The notes under the pieces are model-generated. The model had not been told where the DNA came from. It did no database searches and saw only the letters and a program-made list of their open reading frames with translations. A stretch of 64,000 nt of DNA from Sporolactobacillus terrae DSM 11697 (GTDB lineage: Bacteria > Bacillota > Bacilli > Bacillales > Sporolactobacillaceae): contig NZ_JFZC01000101.1 of the NCBI RefSeq assembly GCF_000648615.1, positions 1-64,000 on the forward strand. The letters are read 5' to 3'. The position numbers and the translations under genes were made by a program. Position 1 is the stretch's first letter; every line of letters starts with the position of its first letter. Shown piece by piece: positions 39,000 through 53,177 of this stretch.

Positions 39000-39221
39000 T
39001 TGAAAAAGGTTCAGTTAAAAGCCGGAACTGCATTCATCACCTTGGGACAATTCCTTAAGTACGAAGGGTTGATCCAGACCGGCGGCGAAGCCAAGCATTT
39101 TTTGGCAGAAACGGAAATTTTCGTTAATGGAGAACAGGAAAACAGACGCGGAAAGAAGCTCCATGAGGGCGATCGCATCAAAATTTCCGATGCGTATGAA
39201 TACATGATCTGCCGCGGCTAG
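39000..39221 (+). CDS. yaaA: S4-domain protein YaaA (RlbA)
   Basis: Small RNA-binding protein of the dnaN-recF interval, linked to 50S biogenesis or 70S association in B. subtilis. The 73 residues form one S4 domain: [46 protein letters not shown]. The start is TTG, with AAAGAGG upstream. It precedes recF by 17 bases. Confidence 0.93.
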   Translation: MKKVQLKAGTAFITLGQFLKYEGLIQTGGEAKHFLAETEIFVNGEQENRRGKKLHEGDRIKISDAYEYMICRG

Positions 39222-39238
39222 AGGGGAGTTGCCCCACA

Positions 39239-40360
39239 ATGAAACTAGAGTCGATCGAACTTGCACATTACAGAAATTATGACAGCTTACAGCTGTCTTT
39301 TTCTAGCTCTGTGAATGTTTTTTTGGGCGAGAATGCACAAGGAAAAACAAATCTGCTTGAAGCCATCTACGTCCTCGCAATCGCAAAATCGCCGAGAACG
39401 ACCCATGATAAAGATTTAATCCAATGGGAGCAGGATTATGGTAAAATAAAAGGTAGAATAACCAGGCATGGTCAATCCATTCCTCTTGAATTAACGATCT
39501 CCGGCAAGGGAAAAAAGGCCAAAGCCAATCATATTGAGAAAAGACGGCTTAGCGATTATATCGGGTTGTGCAATGTCGTTATGTTTGCACCGGAGGATCT
39601 GAATCTCGTGAAGGGAAGTCCTTCAGTACGGCGGCGCTTTATTGATATGGAGCTGGGTCAGATTGCACCGGTTTACATGCATCATCTCGGCGACTATCAA
39701 AAAGTGCTTCAACAGCGGAATGCACTGCTGAGAAAATCAGTAGGCAAAGCACCCGCCGACACAACCTTTCTCGATATATTGACTGATCGATTGATTTCAC
39801 TTGCTTCTGAAATTGTGAAACGGCGGCTTATTTTTGTCGCACAGCTTAATGAATGGGCGGCGCCGATTCAGAAAGAAATCAGTCACGGCATGGAACACTT
39901 GTCGATTGTCTATGAATCTTCAGTACCAGAGGTATTAGATAAAGCGGATTCGTCAAAAATAGAAGAAGCTTTTAGGCACAGTTACGAACGGCTTAAAAAA
40001 AGAGAACTGGACCGCGGGACCACCTTGTTCGGTCCTCATCGCGATGAACTGCGTTTTTTTGTCAATGATAAGGATGTGCAGGCTTTTGGTTCTCAAGGGC
40101 AGCAGCGAACAACTGCGCTTTCTGTGAAACTTGCGGAGATTGAATTGATTAACCATGAGGTGGGCGAATATCCGATCCTCCTGCTTGATGATGTATTGAG
40201 CGAACTGGACGATATTAGAAAAACGCATTTGCTCGGTGTGTTTCAGGAAAAGGTGCAGACCTTTGTTACGACAACATCGGTGGACGGATTGGATCACGCA
40301 CTGCTTGATCGGTCGCAGCTTTTTTACATACACCAAGGACAGATCAAATGTGACGGGTAA
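39239..40360 (+). CDS. recF: DNA replication and repair protein RecF
   Basis: SMC-like ATPase that helps load RecA at single-strand gaps. The 373 residues include Walker [21 protein letters not shown], the signature [18 protein letters not shown] and Walker [16 protein letters not shown]. The position after dnaN-yaaA is conserved. Only 160 bases separate it from gyrB; the usual remB (yaaB) gene is absent. Confidence 0.96.
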   Translation: MKLESIELAHYRNYDSLQLSFSSSVNVFLGENAQGKTNLLEAIYVLAIAKSPRTTHDKDLIQWEQDYGKIKGRITRHGQSIPLELTISGKGKKAKANHIEKRRLSDYIGLCNVVMFAPEDLNLVKGSPSVRRRFIDMELGQIAPVYMHHLGDYQKVLQQRNALLRKSVGKAPADTTFLDILTDRLISLASEIVKRRLIFVAQLNEWAAPIQKEISHGMEHLSIVYESSVPEVLDKADSSKIEEAFRHSYERLKKRELDRGTTLFGPHRDELRFFVNDKDVQAFGSQGQQRTTALSVKLAEIELINHEVGEYPILLLDDVLSELDDIRKTHLLGVFQEKVQTFVTTTSVDGLDHALLDRSQLFYIHQGQIKCDG

Positions 40361-42443
<2,083 letters not shown>

Positions 42444-42485
42444 TCGGTTTGTGGAACCGTTTGATTAAAGCAAGGAGGAAATAAA

Positions 42486-44984
42486 ATGGCAGAGCAAGAT
42501 GAACACCGGGTCAAACCGGTCAATATAGGCAAGCAAATGCGTGATTCATTCTTGAGCTACGCGATGAGCGTTATTGTCAGCCGAGCATTGCCTGATGTGC
42601 GCGACGGTCTAAAGCCGGTGCACCGGCGTATTCTATACGCCATGAATGAATTGGGCATTACTTCAGATAAGGCGTATAAGAAATCAGCGCGTATCGTTGG
42701 CGAGGTCATTGGTAAATACCATCCACATGGTGATTCAGCTGTTTATGATACGATGGTGCGTATGGCGCAAGACTTCAGCTATCGCTACGAATTGGTGGAC
42801 GGGCATGGCAACTTCGGTTCCGTTGACGGCGACCCTGCGGCAGCAATGCGCTATACTGAAGCGCGTATGTCTAAAATATCGATGGAAATGGTCCGCGATA
42901 TTCGCAAAGACACGATCGATTTTCAACCGAATTATGATGACAATGAGGAAGAACCGAAAGTACTGCCTGCGCGTTTTCCAAATCTACTTGTCAATGGGGC
43001 ATCTGGGATTGCTGTCGGTATGGCGACCAACATCCCCCCTCATCAACTAGGCGAAGTCATTGATGCGGTCCTTGCGCTCAGCAAAGACCCTGAGATGTCC
43101 ATTGAAGAACTGATGCAGTATATCCCGGGTCCTGATTTTCCAACCGGAGGATTAATCTTGGGACGCGAAGGTGTCCGGCGCGCGTACCGGACCGGACGCG
43201 GCTCAATTATTGTCCGTGCAAAAGTAGAAATTGAGGAAAGCTCAAACGGCAAACAGAGCATTATCGTGACCGAACTGCCCTACCAAGTCAATAAGGCAAA
43301 GCTGATTGAACGGATTGCAGAGCTTGTTCGTGATAAGAAAATTGAAGGCGTCACGGATTTGCGTGATGAGTCGGATCGCCAAGGGATGCGTATGGTCATC
43401 GAAGTGAGGCGTGACACCAATGCCAATGTTCTGCTGAACAATCTGTATAAACATACAGGGCTCCAGACAAGCTTTGGCATTAACATGCTGGCGCTGGTGG
43501 ACGGACGCCCGCGCATTCTGACCTTAAAGGAATGCCTGCACTATTATTTGAAACATCAAGAAACGGTTATTCGCCGCCGAACAGCGTTTGAACTGAAAAA
43601 GGCAGAAGCACGTGCACACATATTGGAAGGGTTGCGCATCGCCCTTGATCATTTGGATGAAGTGATTGCGTTAATTCGTCATTCTAAGACGGCGGATATC
43701 GCGCGCCAAGGATTGATGGACAATTTTGATCTTACCGAGATTCAAGCTCAAGCGATTCTCGACATGCGTCTGCAACGCCTGACCGGACTTGAACGCGAGA
43801 AGATTGAACAAGAGTATGCGGATCTTGTTAAAAGAATTGCGGAACTCAAATCCATTCTTGCGGATGAGCAAAAAGTACTGCACATTATTCGTAAAGAACT
43901 GCGTGAGATTAAAGAAAAATACAACGATACACGCCGTACGGAAATCACCGTTGGCGACGACCTGATTGAAGATGAAGATTTAATCGAACGCGAAGACATC
44001 GTGATCACAGTGTCGCATAACGGCTATGTGAAACGGATGCCGGTCAATGCGTACCGCAGCCAAAACCGCGGCGGGCGCGGCATGCAGGGGATGGGAACGA
44101 ACGAGGATGATTTTGTTGAACATTTGTTCCAGACCAACACCCATCACCACATCCTGTTTTTCACGAATAAAGGACGCGTTTATCAATTGAAAGGTTATCA
44201 GATACCGGAACTAGGACGCACGGCCAAGGGAATTCCAATCATAAATCTGATTCAAATTGAGAAGGATGAATACATCACGGCCCTCTTCCCTGTTGAAGGT
44301 TTTGATGATCAGCATTTCCTTGTCTTCCTGACGAAAAATGGAATTACTAAGCGTTCACCGCTTTCCGATTTCTCAAACATACGCAAGAGCGGCTTGTTTG
44401 CGATTACGGTACGTGAGGAAGATGAGTTGATCAGTGTTCGCTTAACGGACGGCAGCTGCGATATCATCGTCGGAACGAAAAAAGGGATGGCGATCCGTTA
44501 TCACGAATCTGATGTCCGCGCGATGGGCCGAACAGCCGCCGGGGTCAAAGCAATTACCCTTGATGAGGGCGATTCAGTTGTCGGCATGGGCATTACCGAC
44601 GATGACCTCGATGTGCTGATCGTGACGGAGAACGGATTCGGCAAGCGTACCCCTTGCGACGAATACCGACCGCAAACGCGTGGCGGTAAAGGATTAAAAA
44701 CATGCAATATTACGGATAAAAATGGCGAACTGATCGCGCTGCGTACGGTTTCCAAACGTGAAGATCTCATGATCATCACTGCAAATGGCGTGATTATCCG
44801 TATGCCGGTATCCGGAATCTCTCAACTTGGCCGAAACACTATGGGCGTTACCTTGATTCGTGTTGATGAAGGCGACAGTGTGGCTACCGTTGCGCGTATC
44901 CAGAACAGTGAGGATGAAATTGAGGACAACGAAGCAAGCGGCAGCGAGAGTCCAAGCGGTGATGACGACAATAGCGAAGTGTGA
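42486..44984 (+). CDS. gyrA: DNA gyrase subunit A
   Basis: DNA cleavage and wrapping subunit. The 832 residues have the winged-helix region with the quinolone-determining segment ([17 protein letters not shown]), the catalytic Tyr in [11 protein letters not shown], and a beta-pinwheel C-terminal domain with the GyrA box [10 protein letters not shown]. The acidic tail ([14 protein letters not shown]) is typical. An HD-GYP-like gene follows after 32 bases. Confidence 0.98.
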   Translation: MAEQDEHRVKPVNIGKQMRDSFLSYAMSVIVSRALPDVRDGLKPVHRRILYAMNELGITSDKAYKKSARIVGEVIGKYHPHGDSAVYDTMVRMAQDFSYRYELVDGHGNFGSVDGDPAAAMRYTEARMSKISMEMVRDIRKDTIDFQPNYDDNEEEPKVLPARFPNLLVNGASGIAVGMATNIPPHQLGEVIDAVLALSKDPEMSIEELMQYIPGPDFPTGGLILGREGVRRAYRTGRGSIIVRAKVEIEESSNGKQSIIVTELPYQVNKAKLIERIAELVRDKKIEGVTDLRDESDRQGMRMVIEVRRDTNANVLLNNLYKHTGLQTSFGINMLALVDGRPRILTLKECLHYYLKHQETVIRRRTAFELKKAEARAHILEGLRIALDHLDEVIALIRHSKTADIARQGLMDNFDLTEIQAQAILDMRLQRLTGLEREKIEQEYADLVKRIAELKSILADEQKVLHIIRKELREIKEKYNDTRRTEITVGDDLIEDEDLIEREDIVITVSHNGYVKRMPVNAYRSQNRGGRGMQGMGTNEDDFVEHLFQTNTHHHILFFTNKGRVYQLKGYQIPELGRTAKGIPIINLIQIEKDEYITALFPVEGFDDQHFLVFLTKNGITKRSPLSDFSNIRKSGLFAITVREEDELISVRLTDGSCDIIVGTKKGMAIRYHESDVRAMGRTAAGVKAITLDEGDSVVGMGITDDDLDVLIVTENGFGKRTPCDEYRPQTRGGKGLKTCNITDKNGELIALRTVSKREDLMIITANGVIIRMPVSGISQLGRNTMGVTLIRVDEGDSVATVARIQNSEDEIEDNEASGSESPSGDDDNSEV

Positions 44985-45016
44985 CGGTGTAAAACTTGGC
45001 GATGGGGTGAGACGGC

Positions 45017-46099
45017 GTGATCGTAAAGACTGCGGAACTGAAGCCGGGCTGTGTATTGGGCAAAGATGTATACGCAAAATCAACCAAGCCGCTGATGAAG
45101 GCGGGTACGATGCTTGATGCGATGCATCTGGCGTTTCTTAAGGCATTTCTGATTGAAACGGTTGATGTGAATCGCGTGAATAAGGCGCGCACAGCATCGA
45201 CCGGAAAGAGTGAAAAGAGCCATAGGGAACAGGGCCCTGTCGCTGCACAGGGAACGCCACGAAAAAAAATAAGTCCCTTTGTGCTCAAATACAGACAGTC
45301 CGTAAAAGACGATCAGCAGTTTTTTCAACAGTGGCAGTCAGGTGGGCGTGTGTCGATTGGTGATTTTCGTACAGCGATGCTTCCGTTGATGAATCATCTA
45401 TTAGCGAGACCGGCGTCCTTGAGGAATCTTTTGCTTCAGCGGGTGCGCAAAACCAGTATTGCGGAGCGAAGTGTCCAACTTGGACTGATCACGGCCTTTT
45501 TCGCGCAAAAGCTTCGTTTTGCAGAGGGCGACTGCGTCCAGCTCGGTCTTGCCGGTATGCTTTGCGACTGCGGTCTGGCCAAACTGTCTCCGTCACTTTT
45601 AAAGCAGGAACGATTATCTGAGCATGACTTGGTGCTGTACAAGCGACATGTTATAGACAGTTACAAAATGCTGAAGGGAATGGCGACTCTAAAGCAGGAA
45701 ACTTTGGTCGCGGTCATTCAGCATCACGAGCGGGAAGACGGGAGCGGTTATCCGCTTCACTTGAAGAGTACGCAGCTTTCGCCAAACGGGAAAATACTCG
45801 CTTTATGCGCGCATTTTCAGTCACAGTTCGAGACCGTCTCCCCCGAACGGTTCATCACGGCATTAGACCATTTTCAAAGGTCTTCCTACGGCTGGTTCTC
45901 CCGGCACTATTTGGATCAATTATGCTATGCATTGATGGATCTGCTTGTCGGAATGAAGCTTCAGCTTTCCGATGGTCGATCGGGTGAGATTACGTTTATT
46001 CCCGTGAAGGATCCGACACGCCCGCTCATTCGATGCAGCGATCAGCATGTTCTTGTCTTTGAACCGGACGGCCCTGTCACCATCAAACGTTTGGAATAA
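45017..46099 (+). CDS. Degenerate HD-GYP-like protein
   Basis: HD-GYP domains hydrolyse cyclic-di-GMP. This 360-residue protein has a short N-terminal domain like other HD-GYP proteins (AELKPGCVLGKDVYAKS), a basic linker (55-95) and an HD-GYP-like domain. The HD dyad appears as MLCDCGLAKL (His replaced by Cys), the later HPxxG motif as RHVIDSYKML, but HHEREDGSGYPLHL is intact. Loss of metal ligands suggests it may not be catalytic. Start GTG with GGGGTGAG upstream; 32 bases after gyrA, so possibly co-transcribed. Function unknown. Confidence 0.75.
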   Translation: MIVKTAELKPGCVLGKDVYAKSTKPLMKAGTMLDAMHLAFLKAFLIETVDVNRVNKARTASTGKSEKSHREQGPVAAQGTPRKKISPFVLKYRQSVKDDQQFFQQWQSGGRVSIGDFRTAMLPLMNHLLARPASLRNLLLQRVRKTSIAERSVQLGLITAFFAQKLRFAEGDCVQLGLAGMLCDCGLAKLSPSLLKQERLSEHDLVLYKRHVIDSYKMLKGMATLKQETLVAVIQHHEREDGSGYPLHLKSTQLSPNGKILALCAHFQSQFETVSPERFITALDHFQRSSYGWFSRHYLDQLCYALMDLLVGMKLQLSDGRSGEITFIPVKDPTRPLIRCSDQHVLVFEPDGPVTIKRLE

Positions 46100-47831
<1,732 letters not shown>

Positions 47832-47892
47832 ATGATCAACCCGCTGCATACGGTTTGATGAATGAATAAATAAATAATGTCTTTGGAAAAGT

Positions 47893-47935
47893 CGCGGGCG
47901 GCAAAGTCAAGGATCGCCTCGCTTTTCTATGTGCG
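47893..47935 (+). terminator. Possible terminator of guaB
   Basis: GCGGGC pairs with GCCTCGC (one bulge) and is followed by TTTTC. A weak candidate. Confidence 0.4.
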
Positions 47936-47976
47936 CGCAAAGTGAATCACGCACGAATTTTTCGGGGGTGTAGGGG

Positions 47977-49326
47977 TTGAAGTTCAGTAACAAGCTCAGC
48001 CGTTTTGCGGCGGTAAGCCTGGCGTTAATTCTCGGATTAACGCTTGCCTTTCAGATACCATTTGCTTCTAAGGCAGAAGCAGCATCAGATCCGCTAGGTG
48101 TGAAAGCGAAATCGGCAATCTTAGTTGATTTTAACAGCGGACAAATTTTGTATGAGAAAGATGCAGATCACGTGTATCCTCCGGCCAGCATGACCAAAAT
48201 GATGACCGAATACCTTGTGATGCAGGCACTCCACTCGAAAAAACTGACTTGGGATACGCCGGTGTCGATCAGTGACTACACGTATAAGATCTCTCAAAAT
48301 CGAGCGTTTTCCAATGTCCCACTGAAAAAGGACCATCAATATACGGTTCGCGAACTGTACGAAGCGATGGCGATTTATTCAGCAAACGGTGCAACGATTG
48401 CATTGGCGGAAAAAGTCGGCGGAACAGAGAAACATTTTGTTGATTTAATGAATAAAACAGCAAAAAAATTCGGAATGCAAAGTGCTGAATATATTAACAG
48501 TTCAGGTCTCGAAAACGTCGATCTCGGTTCAGATGCTCCCTATGGCGGCAAAGATGCGAGCAATCAACTTTCTGCCAAAGATCTTGCGAAATTGGCCTAC
48601 CATATTATAAAAGATTATCCGGATGCATTGGAAATCTCCAAGATCCCGTTGAAACAATTTACTGCCGGTGTTGACTCGCCAATTCAAATGGTAAACTGGA
48701 ACTACATGCTGCCAGGTTTCGGCGCCAACATGGCCAAGTTTACTTATGCAGGTGTCGATGGATTAAAAACCGGACATACCGATCTTGCCGGCTACTGCTT
48801 TACCGGTACAGTCAATCGAAATGGTCATCGATTGATTAGCGTTGTCATGGGGACGCCTTCCGATCCACAGCGCTTTGAACAGACACGCGCCCTTTTTGAT
48901 TATGGGTATAACCAGTTCACTGAGAAAACACTTGCCAAGAAAAATCAGCGGATTAAGGGAGCACAGAAGTCGGTTGCTGTACATGACGGAAAACAAGATC
49001 GCGCCCCGCTTGCTTTTGGTAAAACGTATAAAGCAGCCGTTCTAAACGGTGACTCCTCAGCGGTAACCTACAAGGTCGTGCTTGATCGTTCGAAGCTGAA
49101 CAAGGATGGAAACTTGGAAGCACCGGTGAAAAAGGGCGAAACCGTCGGCTATGCTGAGGTCACCCCGAAGAGCGGCAGTCACTACGGATACATTTATCAG
49201 TCCAATAATAAGGTTCCGGTCATCGCCGCTGAACAAATCGAGCGAAATAACTGGTTTGTCCGTATGATTAAAGGAATCGGAGCGTTCTTTGCTTCCATCT
49301 TCTCATGGATTGCAGGCCTCTTCTAA
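47977..49326 (+). CDS. dacA: D-alanyl-D-alanine carboxypeptidase DacA (PBP5)
   Basis: Trims the terminal D-Ala from peptidoglycan pentapeptides at the outer membrane surface. The 449 residues have a signal peptide (about 1-34, ending SKAEAA), the serine peptidase motifs SMTK (in PASMTKMM), SAN (in IYSANGATIALAE) and KTG (in GLKTGHTD), a PBP5 C-terminal domain and a final amphipathic membrane anchor (VRMIKGIGAFFASIFSWIAG). Start TTG after GGGGG. Position after guaB is conserved in Bacillus. Confidence 0.96.
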   Translation: MKFSNKLSRFAAVSLALILGLTLAFQIPFASKAEAASDPLGVKAKSAILVDFNSGQILYEKDADHVYPPASMTKMMTEYLVMQALHSKKLTWDTPVSISDYTYKISQNRAFSNVPLKKDHQYTVRELYEAMAIYSANGATIALAEKVGGTEKHFVDLMNKTAKKFGMQSAEYINSSGLENVDLGSDAPYGGKDASNQLSAKDLAKLAYHIIKDYPDALEISKIPLKQFTAGVDSPIQMVNWNYMLPGFGANMAKFTYAGVDGLKTGHTDLAGYCFTGTVNRNGHRLISVVMGTPSDPQRFEQTRALFDYGYNQFTEKTLAKKNQRIKGAQKSVAVHDGKQDRAPLAFGKTYKAAVLNGDSSAVTYKVVLDRSKLNKDGNLEAPVKKGETVGYAEVTPKSGSHYGYIYQSNNKVPVIAAEQIERNNWFVRMIKGIGAFFASIFSWIAGLF

Positions 49327-49353
49327 TGCGAATTCAACAGATCGTTTTCTGAT

Positions 49354-49387
49354 GAAAAGTCGGGCGCAGAGCTCGACTTTTTTTTAC
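49354..49387 (+). terminator. Terminator of dacA
   Basis: AAAAGTCG-N10-CGACTTTT followed by TTTTTA, 30 bases after the stop codon. Confidence 0.85.
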
Positions 49388-49405
49388 AGAAAAAGAAGGT
49401 ATGTA

Positions 49406-49520
49406 ATTTTGCCCCGACTTCAAGCCAATAGATCCGTGTCTTGACCGAGAATCAAAGTGGAGGTTGCGAGACGCCAGCGAACAGCTGTAGTGCCCGGATC
49501 GGATCGCTGGCAAGGGACTA
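49406..49520. repeat. Dispersed repeat, family A copy with GC-rich tail
   Basis: 49406-49461 is the reverse complement of the family A segment at 34996-35051 (CAAGCCAATAGATCCGTGTC). It continues into GTTGCGAGACGCCAGCGAAC and GATCGCTGGCAAGGG, the family B–like part. This orientation is opposite to the 35-kb copy, and both lie between transcription units. Confidence 0.8.
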
Positions 49521-49668
49521 GGCGTAGCCTAGTTTCTCATAAGTAAAGCTAAATGAGAAAGAAAAAAAGAAAAATCATCCAAACATATATTATGCGTATT
49601 TATTTACTGGGTTTTATTGTACACTATAGGTAGTTTGGTAGATTCTAGAGAAGCTCATTGGAGGGGTT

Positions 49669-50556
49669 ATGATGGTACAGAAAGGTACAGATCGTGTCAA
49701 ACGCGGAATGGCAGAAATGCAAAAAGGCGGCGTGATTATGGATGTCGTCAACGCAGAACAAGCGAAAATTGCGGAGGAAGCAGGCGCAACGGCTGTCATG
49801 GCTTTGGAACGCGTCCCATCCGATATACGCAAGGCAGGCGGCGTTGCACGTATGGCCGACCCAACGATTGTTGAGGAAGTTCAGAATGCAGTGTCCATTC
49901 CGGTTATGGCGAAAGCGAGAATCGGACATATTGTTGAAGCGCGTGTACTCGAGGCGATGAAGGTAGACTACATTGATGAAAGTGAAGTGTTGACGCCTGC
50001 CGATGATGTTTTCCACATTGATAAAAAGGCATTTACCGTGCCTTTTGTGTGTGGATGCCGTGATCTGGGAGAAGCCGCGCGTCGAATCGGCGAAGGTGCT
50101 GCAATGCTGCGGACAAAAGGCGAACCAGGAACGGGAAATATTGTCGAAGCGGTCCGCCACATGCGTCTCGTAAATAGCCAGGTGCGTAAAGTGGTGTCGA
50201 TGGAAAAGGATGAAGTCATGGTCTTTGCCAAAGAACTCGGCGCGCCTTATGAAATTCTTTTACAAATTAAAGAATCCGGTCGTCTTCCGGTCGTCAACTT
50301 TGCTGCCGGGGGCGTTGCAACGCCTGCTGATGCAGCGTTGATGATGGAACTGGGTGCAGACGGCGTCTTCGTTGGTTCCGGAATTTTCAAATCAGAGAAT
50401 CCGGCAAAATTTGCCCGCTCAATTGTTGAAGCAACCACATACTACCAAGATTATGAGCGGATTGTTGAACTTTCAAAGGGATTAGGCACACCGATGAAAG
50501 GGATCGATATGAGCAATCTCGAACCTGCCGAACGCATGCAGGATCGCGGCATTTGA
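49669..50556 (+). CDS. pdxS: Pyridoxal 5'-phosphate synthase subunit PdxS
   Basis: Synthase subunit that builds vitamin B6 from ribose 5-phosphate, glyceraldehyde 3-phosphate and ammonia. The 295 residues have the catalytic lysines in [20 protein letters not shown] neighbourhood and [11 protein letters not shown], plus [11 protein letters not shown] and the phosphate loop [26 protein letters not shown] precedes tandem ATGs at 49669/49672. pdxT follows directly. Confidence 0.97.
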   Translation: MMVQKGTDRVKRGMAEMQKGGVIMDVVNAEQAKIAEEAGATAVMALERVPSDIRKAGGVARMADPTIVEEVQNAVSIPVMAKARIGHIVEARVLEAMKVDYIDESEVLTPADDVFHIDKKAFTVPFVCGCRDLGEAARRIGEGAAMLRTKGEPGTGNIVEAVRHMRLVNSQVRKVVSMEKDEVMVFAKELGAPYEILLQIKESGRLPVVNFAAGGVATPADAALMMELGADGVFVGSGIFKSENPAKFARSIVEATTYYQDYERIVELSKGLGTPMKGIDMSNLEPAERMQDRGI

Positions 50557-50566
50557 GGTGAGCGAA

Positions 50567-51142
50567 ATGGCAACGAGAATAGGCGTACTGGCCCTCCAAG
50601 GTGCGGTCAGTGAACATGTCCATGCGCTGGAAAATTCCGGATCGCAGGTTTCTTTAGTGAAGAATATTGGCGATCTTGAGGGATTGGACGGGCTGGTGCT
50701 TCCGGGCGGCGAAAGTACAATGATGCGACGAATGATGGATCGTTATGGCCTTTTTGAAGCGGTCAAGCAATTTGCAGCTGAAAAACCAGTGTTCGGCACC
50801 TGTGCAGGACTGATCTTAATGGCGAAACAAATTGAAGGAAGAAAAGGCCCGCATCTCAGCTTACTGGATATTGATGTGAAACGGAATGCCTTTGGCCGCC
50901 AGGTAGAGAGCTTTGAAGCAGACTTGGCTATTAAAGGAATCAGTGACCATTATACCGGCGTTTTTATCCGGGCGCCCTATATTAAGAGTGCTGCAGCTAA
51001 TGTGGATGTGCTGGCAACTTATGAGGGCCACATTGTTGCGTGCAGACAAGAGCGTTTCCTTTGCTGTGCGTTCCACCCGGAATTAACCAGTGATCCGGCG
51101 ATGCATCGTTATTTTGTCCAAATGGTGAATGAATCCCGTTAA
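50567..51142 (+). CDS. pdxT: Pyridoxal 5'-phosphate synthase glutaminase subunit PdxT
   Basis: Class I glutaminase that hands ammonia to PdxS. The 191 residues read MATRIGVLALQGAVSEH, oxyanion GGESTMMRRMM, catalytic Cys in FGTCAGLI and His/Glu in FHPELTSD. ATG 50567 is chosen because GAGGTGA precedes it by seven bases; a GTG at 50558 overlaps that site. It lies ten bases after pdxS. Confidence 0.96.
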   Translation: MATRIGVLALQGAVSEHVHALENSGSQVSLVKNIGDLEGLDGLVLPGGESTMMRRMMDRYGLFEAVKQFAAEKPVFGTCAGLILMAKQIEGRKGPHLSLLDIDVKRNAFGRQVESFEADLAIKGISDHYTGVFIRAPYIKSAAANVDVLATYEGHIVACRQERFLCCAFHPELTSDPAMHRYFVQMVNESR

Positions 51143-51146
51143 CCGC

Positions 51147-51175
51147 TTGCTTTTTTAGAATCAGTAGTGTAGATT
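51147..51175 (+). promoter_or_regulatory. Promoter of the serS T-box transcript
   Basis: TTGCTT (51147-51152), 17 bases, TAGATT (51170-51175). It starts just inside the end of the pdxT transcript. Confidence 0.5.
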
Positions 51176-51182
51176 TTAAATA

Positions 51183-51440
51183 AGTCAATCTACTGTGCTT
51201 AATGATGGGAAAAAGTAGCCTTTGTCTTCTTGTGAAGAGAGCCGTGCTTGGTGGGAAGCGGTGAAGAAACGACGGCAAATCCATCCCTGAGAGCTGGATC
51301 GGCATTAAGCTGATCACACGGATCATTTCGTTATCAATGACTAAAGCGGTCAGCAGCAGCGCAAGGTAAGCTGCTGGCAATTTGGGTGGCAACGCGGGTT
51401 TATAATCTCGTCCCTTATGATTGGAAGGGGACGAGATTTT
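51183..51440 (+). promoter_or_regulatory. T-box riboswitch of serS
   Basis: The leader carries the T-box variant GGGTGGCAACGCGG (51384-51397), a long stem-I region (GAGAGCCGTGCTTGGTGGG onward) and a terminator AATCTCGTCCC (51404-51414)/GGGGACGAGATT (51427-51438) followed by TTCTATTTTT. Uncharged tRNA-Ser is the expected ligand because serS follows. The specifier codon was not fixed. Confidence 0.93.
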
Positions 51441-51463
51441 CTATTTTTAGGAGGCAGAGAACG

Positions 51464-52750
51464 ATGCTCGACATGAAACGATTGCGAGACCATTATGATG
51501 AAATCAAAGTAAAGTTAAATAAGCGTGGTGAAGACCTGAGTGACTTTGAACGTTTTCCGGAATTAGATAACAAGCGACGTGATCTGATCAGTCGTACGGA
51601 AGTGTTGAAAGCAAAACGTAATGAAGTATCCGCACAGGTCGCAGCGAAGAAGCGTGCAAAGGAAGATGCGTCGGATCTGATTGTGTCAATGCGCGAGGTA
51701 AGTGCCAGCATTAAAGAAATGGACAGCAAGCTGGGTAAAATTGAAGATGAACTGAAACAAGTCATGCTGTCAATTCCAAATGTTCCACATGAAACAGTGC
51801 CGGTTGGTGCGAGTGAAGACGATAACAAACCGACCCGCTTTTGGGGTGAACCGAGACCGTTCGATTATGAACCGAAACCACATTGGGATCTTGCGACCAA
51901 TTTGGGTATACTCGATTTTGAACGGGCTGCAAAGGTTACCGGAAGCCGCTTTGTTTTCTATAAGGGCTTAGGCGTTCGTTTGGAACGTGCACTGATCAGC
52001 TTCATGCTCGATCTGCACGAAGATCATCATGGCTATGAATTGATTATGCCGCCGTATATGGTTAACCGGACGAGCATGACCGGAACCGGACAGCTTCCTA
52101 AGTTTGAAGAAGATGCGTTTAAAATTGCCGATGATCGCGACTATTTCCTGATTCCTACGGCAGAGGTACCGGTGACAAACTATTATCGTGATGAGATGTT
52201 GAATGGTGAGGATCTTCCGAGAGCATTTGCTGCATACAGTGCTTGTTTCCGTTCTGAAGCAGGTTCTGCCGGACGCGACACACGCGGCATCATCCGCCAA
52301 CACCAATTTAATAAGGTAGAGCTGGTTCGTTTCGTGAAGCCTGAGGATTCTTATAACGAACTGGAAAAGTTGACCGGTCATGCGGAAGAAGTGCTGCGTC
52401 TACTCAACCTTCCTTACCGTGTGGTGTCCATATGCACCGGAGACCTTGGCTTTACAGCTGCAAAGAAATACGACCTTGAAGTTTGGATTCCAAGCCAAAA
52501 CACGTATCGTGAAATTTCTTCTTGTAGTAATTTTGAAGATTTCCAAGCACGCAGGGCGAATATTCGCTTTAGGCGCACGCCGAAAGCAAAGCCGGAATTC
52601 GTGCATACGCTGAATGGTTCGGGGCTTGCTGTCGGGCGAACGGTTGCTGCTATTTTGGAAAATTACCAACAGGAAGACGGTACGGTAGTTATCCCGGAAG
52701 CACTGCGTCCATATATGAAAAATGTTGAGAAGATCGCGCCAAAGGAATAA
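51464..52750 (+). CDS. serS: Seryl-tRNA synthetase
   Basis: Class II enzyme charging tRNA-Ser. The 428 residues start [20 protein letters not shown], followed by the N-terminal coiled-coil arm, motif 2 [20 protein letters not shown] and motif 3 [23 protein letters not shown] 51464 follows AGGAGG by about eight bases; an open frame reaching back to 51386 only reads through the T-box. It is controlled by the T-box. Confidence 0.97.
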   Translation: MLDMKRLRDHYDEIKVKLNKRGEDLSDFERFPELDNKRRDLISRTEVLKAKRNEVSAQVAAKKRAKEDASDLIVSMREVSASIKEMDSKLGKIEDELKQVMLSIPNVPHETVPVGASEDDNKPTRFWGEPRPFDYEPKPHWDLATNLGILDFERAAKVTGSRFVFYKGLGVRLERALISFMLDLHEDHHGYELIMPPYMVNRTSMTGTGQLPKFEEDAFKIADDRDYFLIPTAEVPVTNYYRDEMLNGEDLPRAFAAYSACFRSEAGSAGRDTRGIIRQHQFNKVELVRFVKPEDSYNELEKLTGHAEEVLRLLNLPYRVVSICTGDLGFTAAKKYDLEVWIPSQNTYREISSCSNFEDFQARRANIRFRRTPKAKPEFVHTLNGSGLAVGRTVAAILENYQQEDGTVVIPEALRPYMKNVEKIAPKE

Positions 52751-52775
52751 TCCGATCAAAGTTTAGGAGGTGCCC

Positions 52776-52928
52776 GTGGTGCCCTTTCATCAAAAAGTAA
52801 ATAATGATGCCCGATTAACCAAAATGATCGACGACTTGGGGATTTCGCTGGACCCAAAGGATCCGAAAGCACCTGAAAAAGAAAAAAAACAGGATGATCA
52901 AGCGGATAAAAAACAAAAGGACCAATAA
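52776..52928 (+). CDS. Small charged hypothetical protein
   Basis: A 50-codon frame starting GTG (52776 or 52779) right after AGGAGGTG and ending TAA 52926. It contains NNDARLTKMIDDLGISLDP followed by a Lys/Glu/Asp/Gln-rich tail (PEKEKKQDDQADKKQKDQ). It lies 25 bases after serS and is followed by a perfect hairpin, so it is probably the last gene of the serS transcript. I recognise no family; the low-complexity tail suggests disorder. The strong ribosome-binding site supports it as a real gene. Confidence 0.6.
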   Translation: MVPFHQKVNNDARLTKMIDDLGISLDPKDPKAPEKEKKQDDQADKKQKDQ

Positions 52929-52936
52929 AAATGACG

Positions 52937-52974
52937 AGGGTGTCTCAAAAGTCAATTGACTTTTGAGACACCCT
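52937..52974 (+). terminator. Terminator of serS, perfect palindrome
   Basis: AGGGTGTCTCAAAAGTCAA and its exact reverse complement abut to give a 19-bp perfect inverted repeat, followed by TAAAAATG. Confidence 0.75.
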
Positions 52975-53007
52975 TAAAAATGTCTACTTTGGGATTAAGC
53001 GCGAAGA

Positions 53008-53110
53008 TGCGAGACTCCTGTGGAGCGTTCCCGTTGATCGCAAGCCGGAGGAGATCCTGCAGGATTTACAGGATCAGCCGAGGAGGCTCCTGGATCGCCC
53101 GCGGTCGCGC
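53008..53110. repeat. Dispersed intergenic repeat, family B copy
   Basis: GCGAGACTCCTGTGGAGCGT, GGAGGAGATCCTGCAGG and CCTGGATCGCCCGCGG resemble, as reverse complement, the copy at 19751-19838. It lies between the converging serS and deoxynucleoside-kinase genes. Similar GC-rich GAGACTCCTG repeats are widespread in Bacillales spacers. Confidence 0.7.
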
Positions 53111-53177
53111 TCAGTTGATGCGAGCAATCGGAGCGCAATATAAATTTAACACCCTTTTGGGACAGCCTCGTCTCTCT

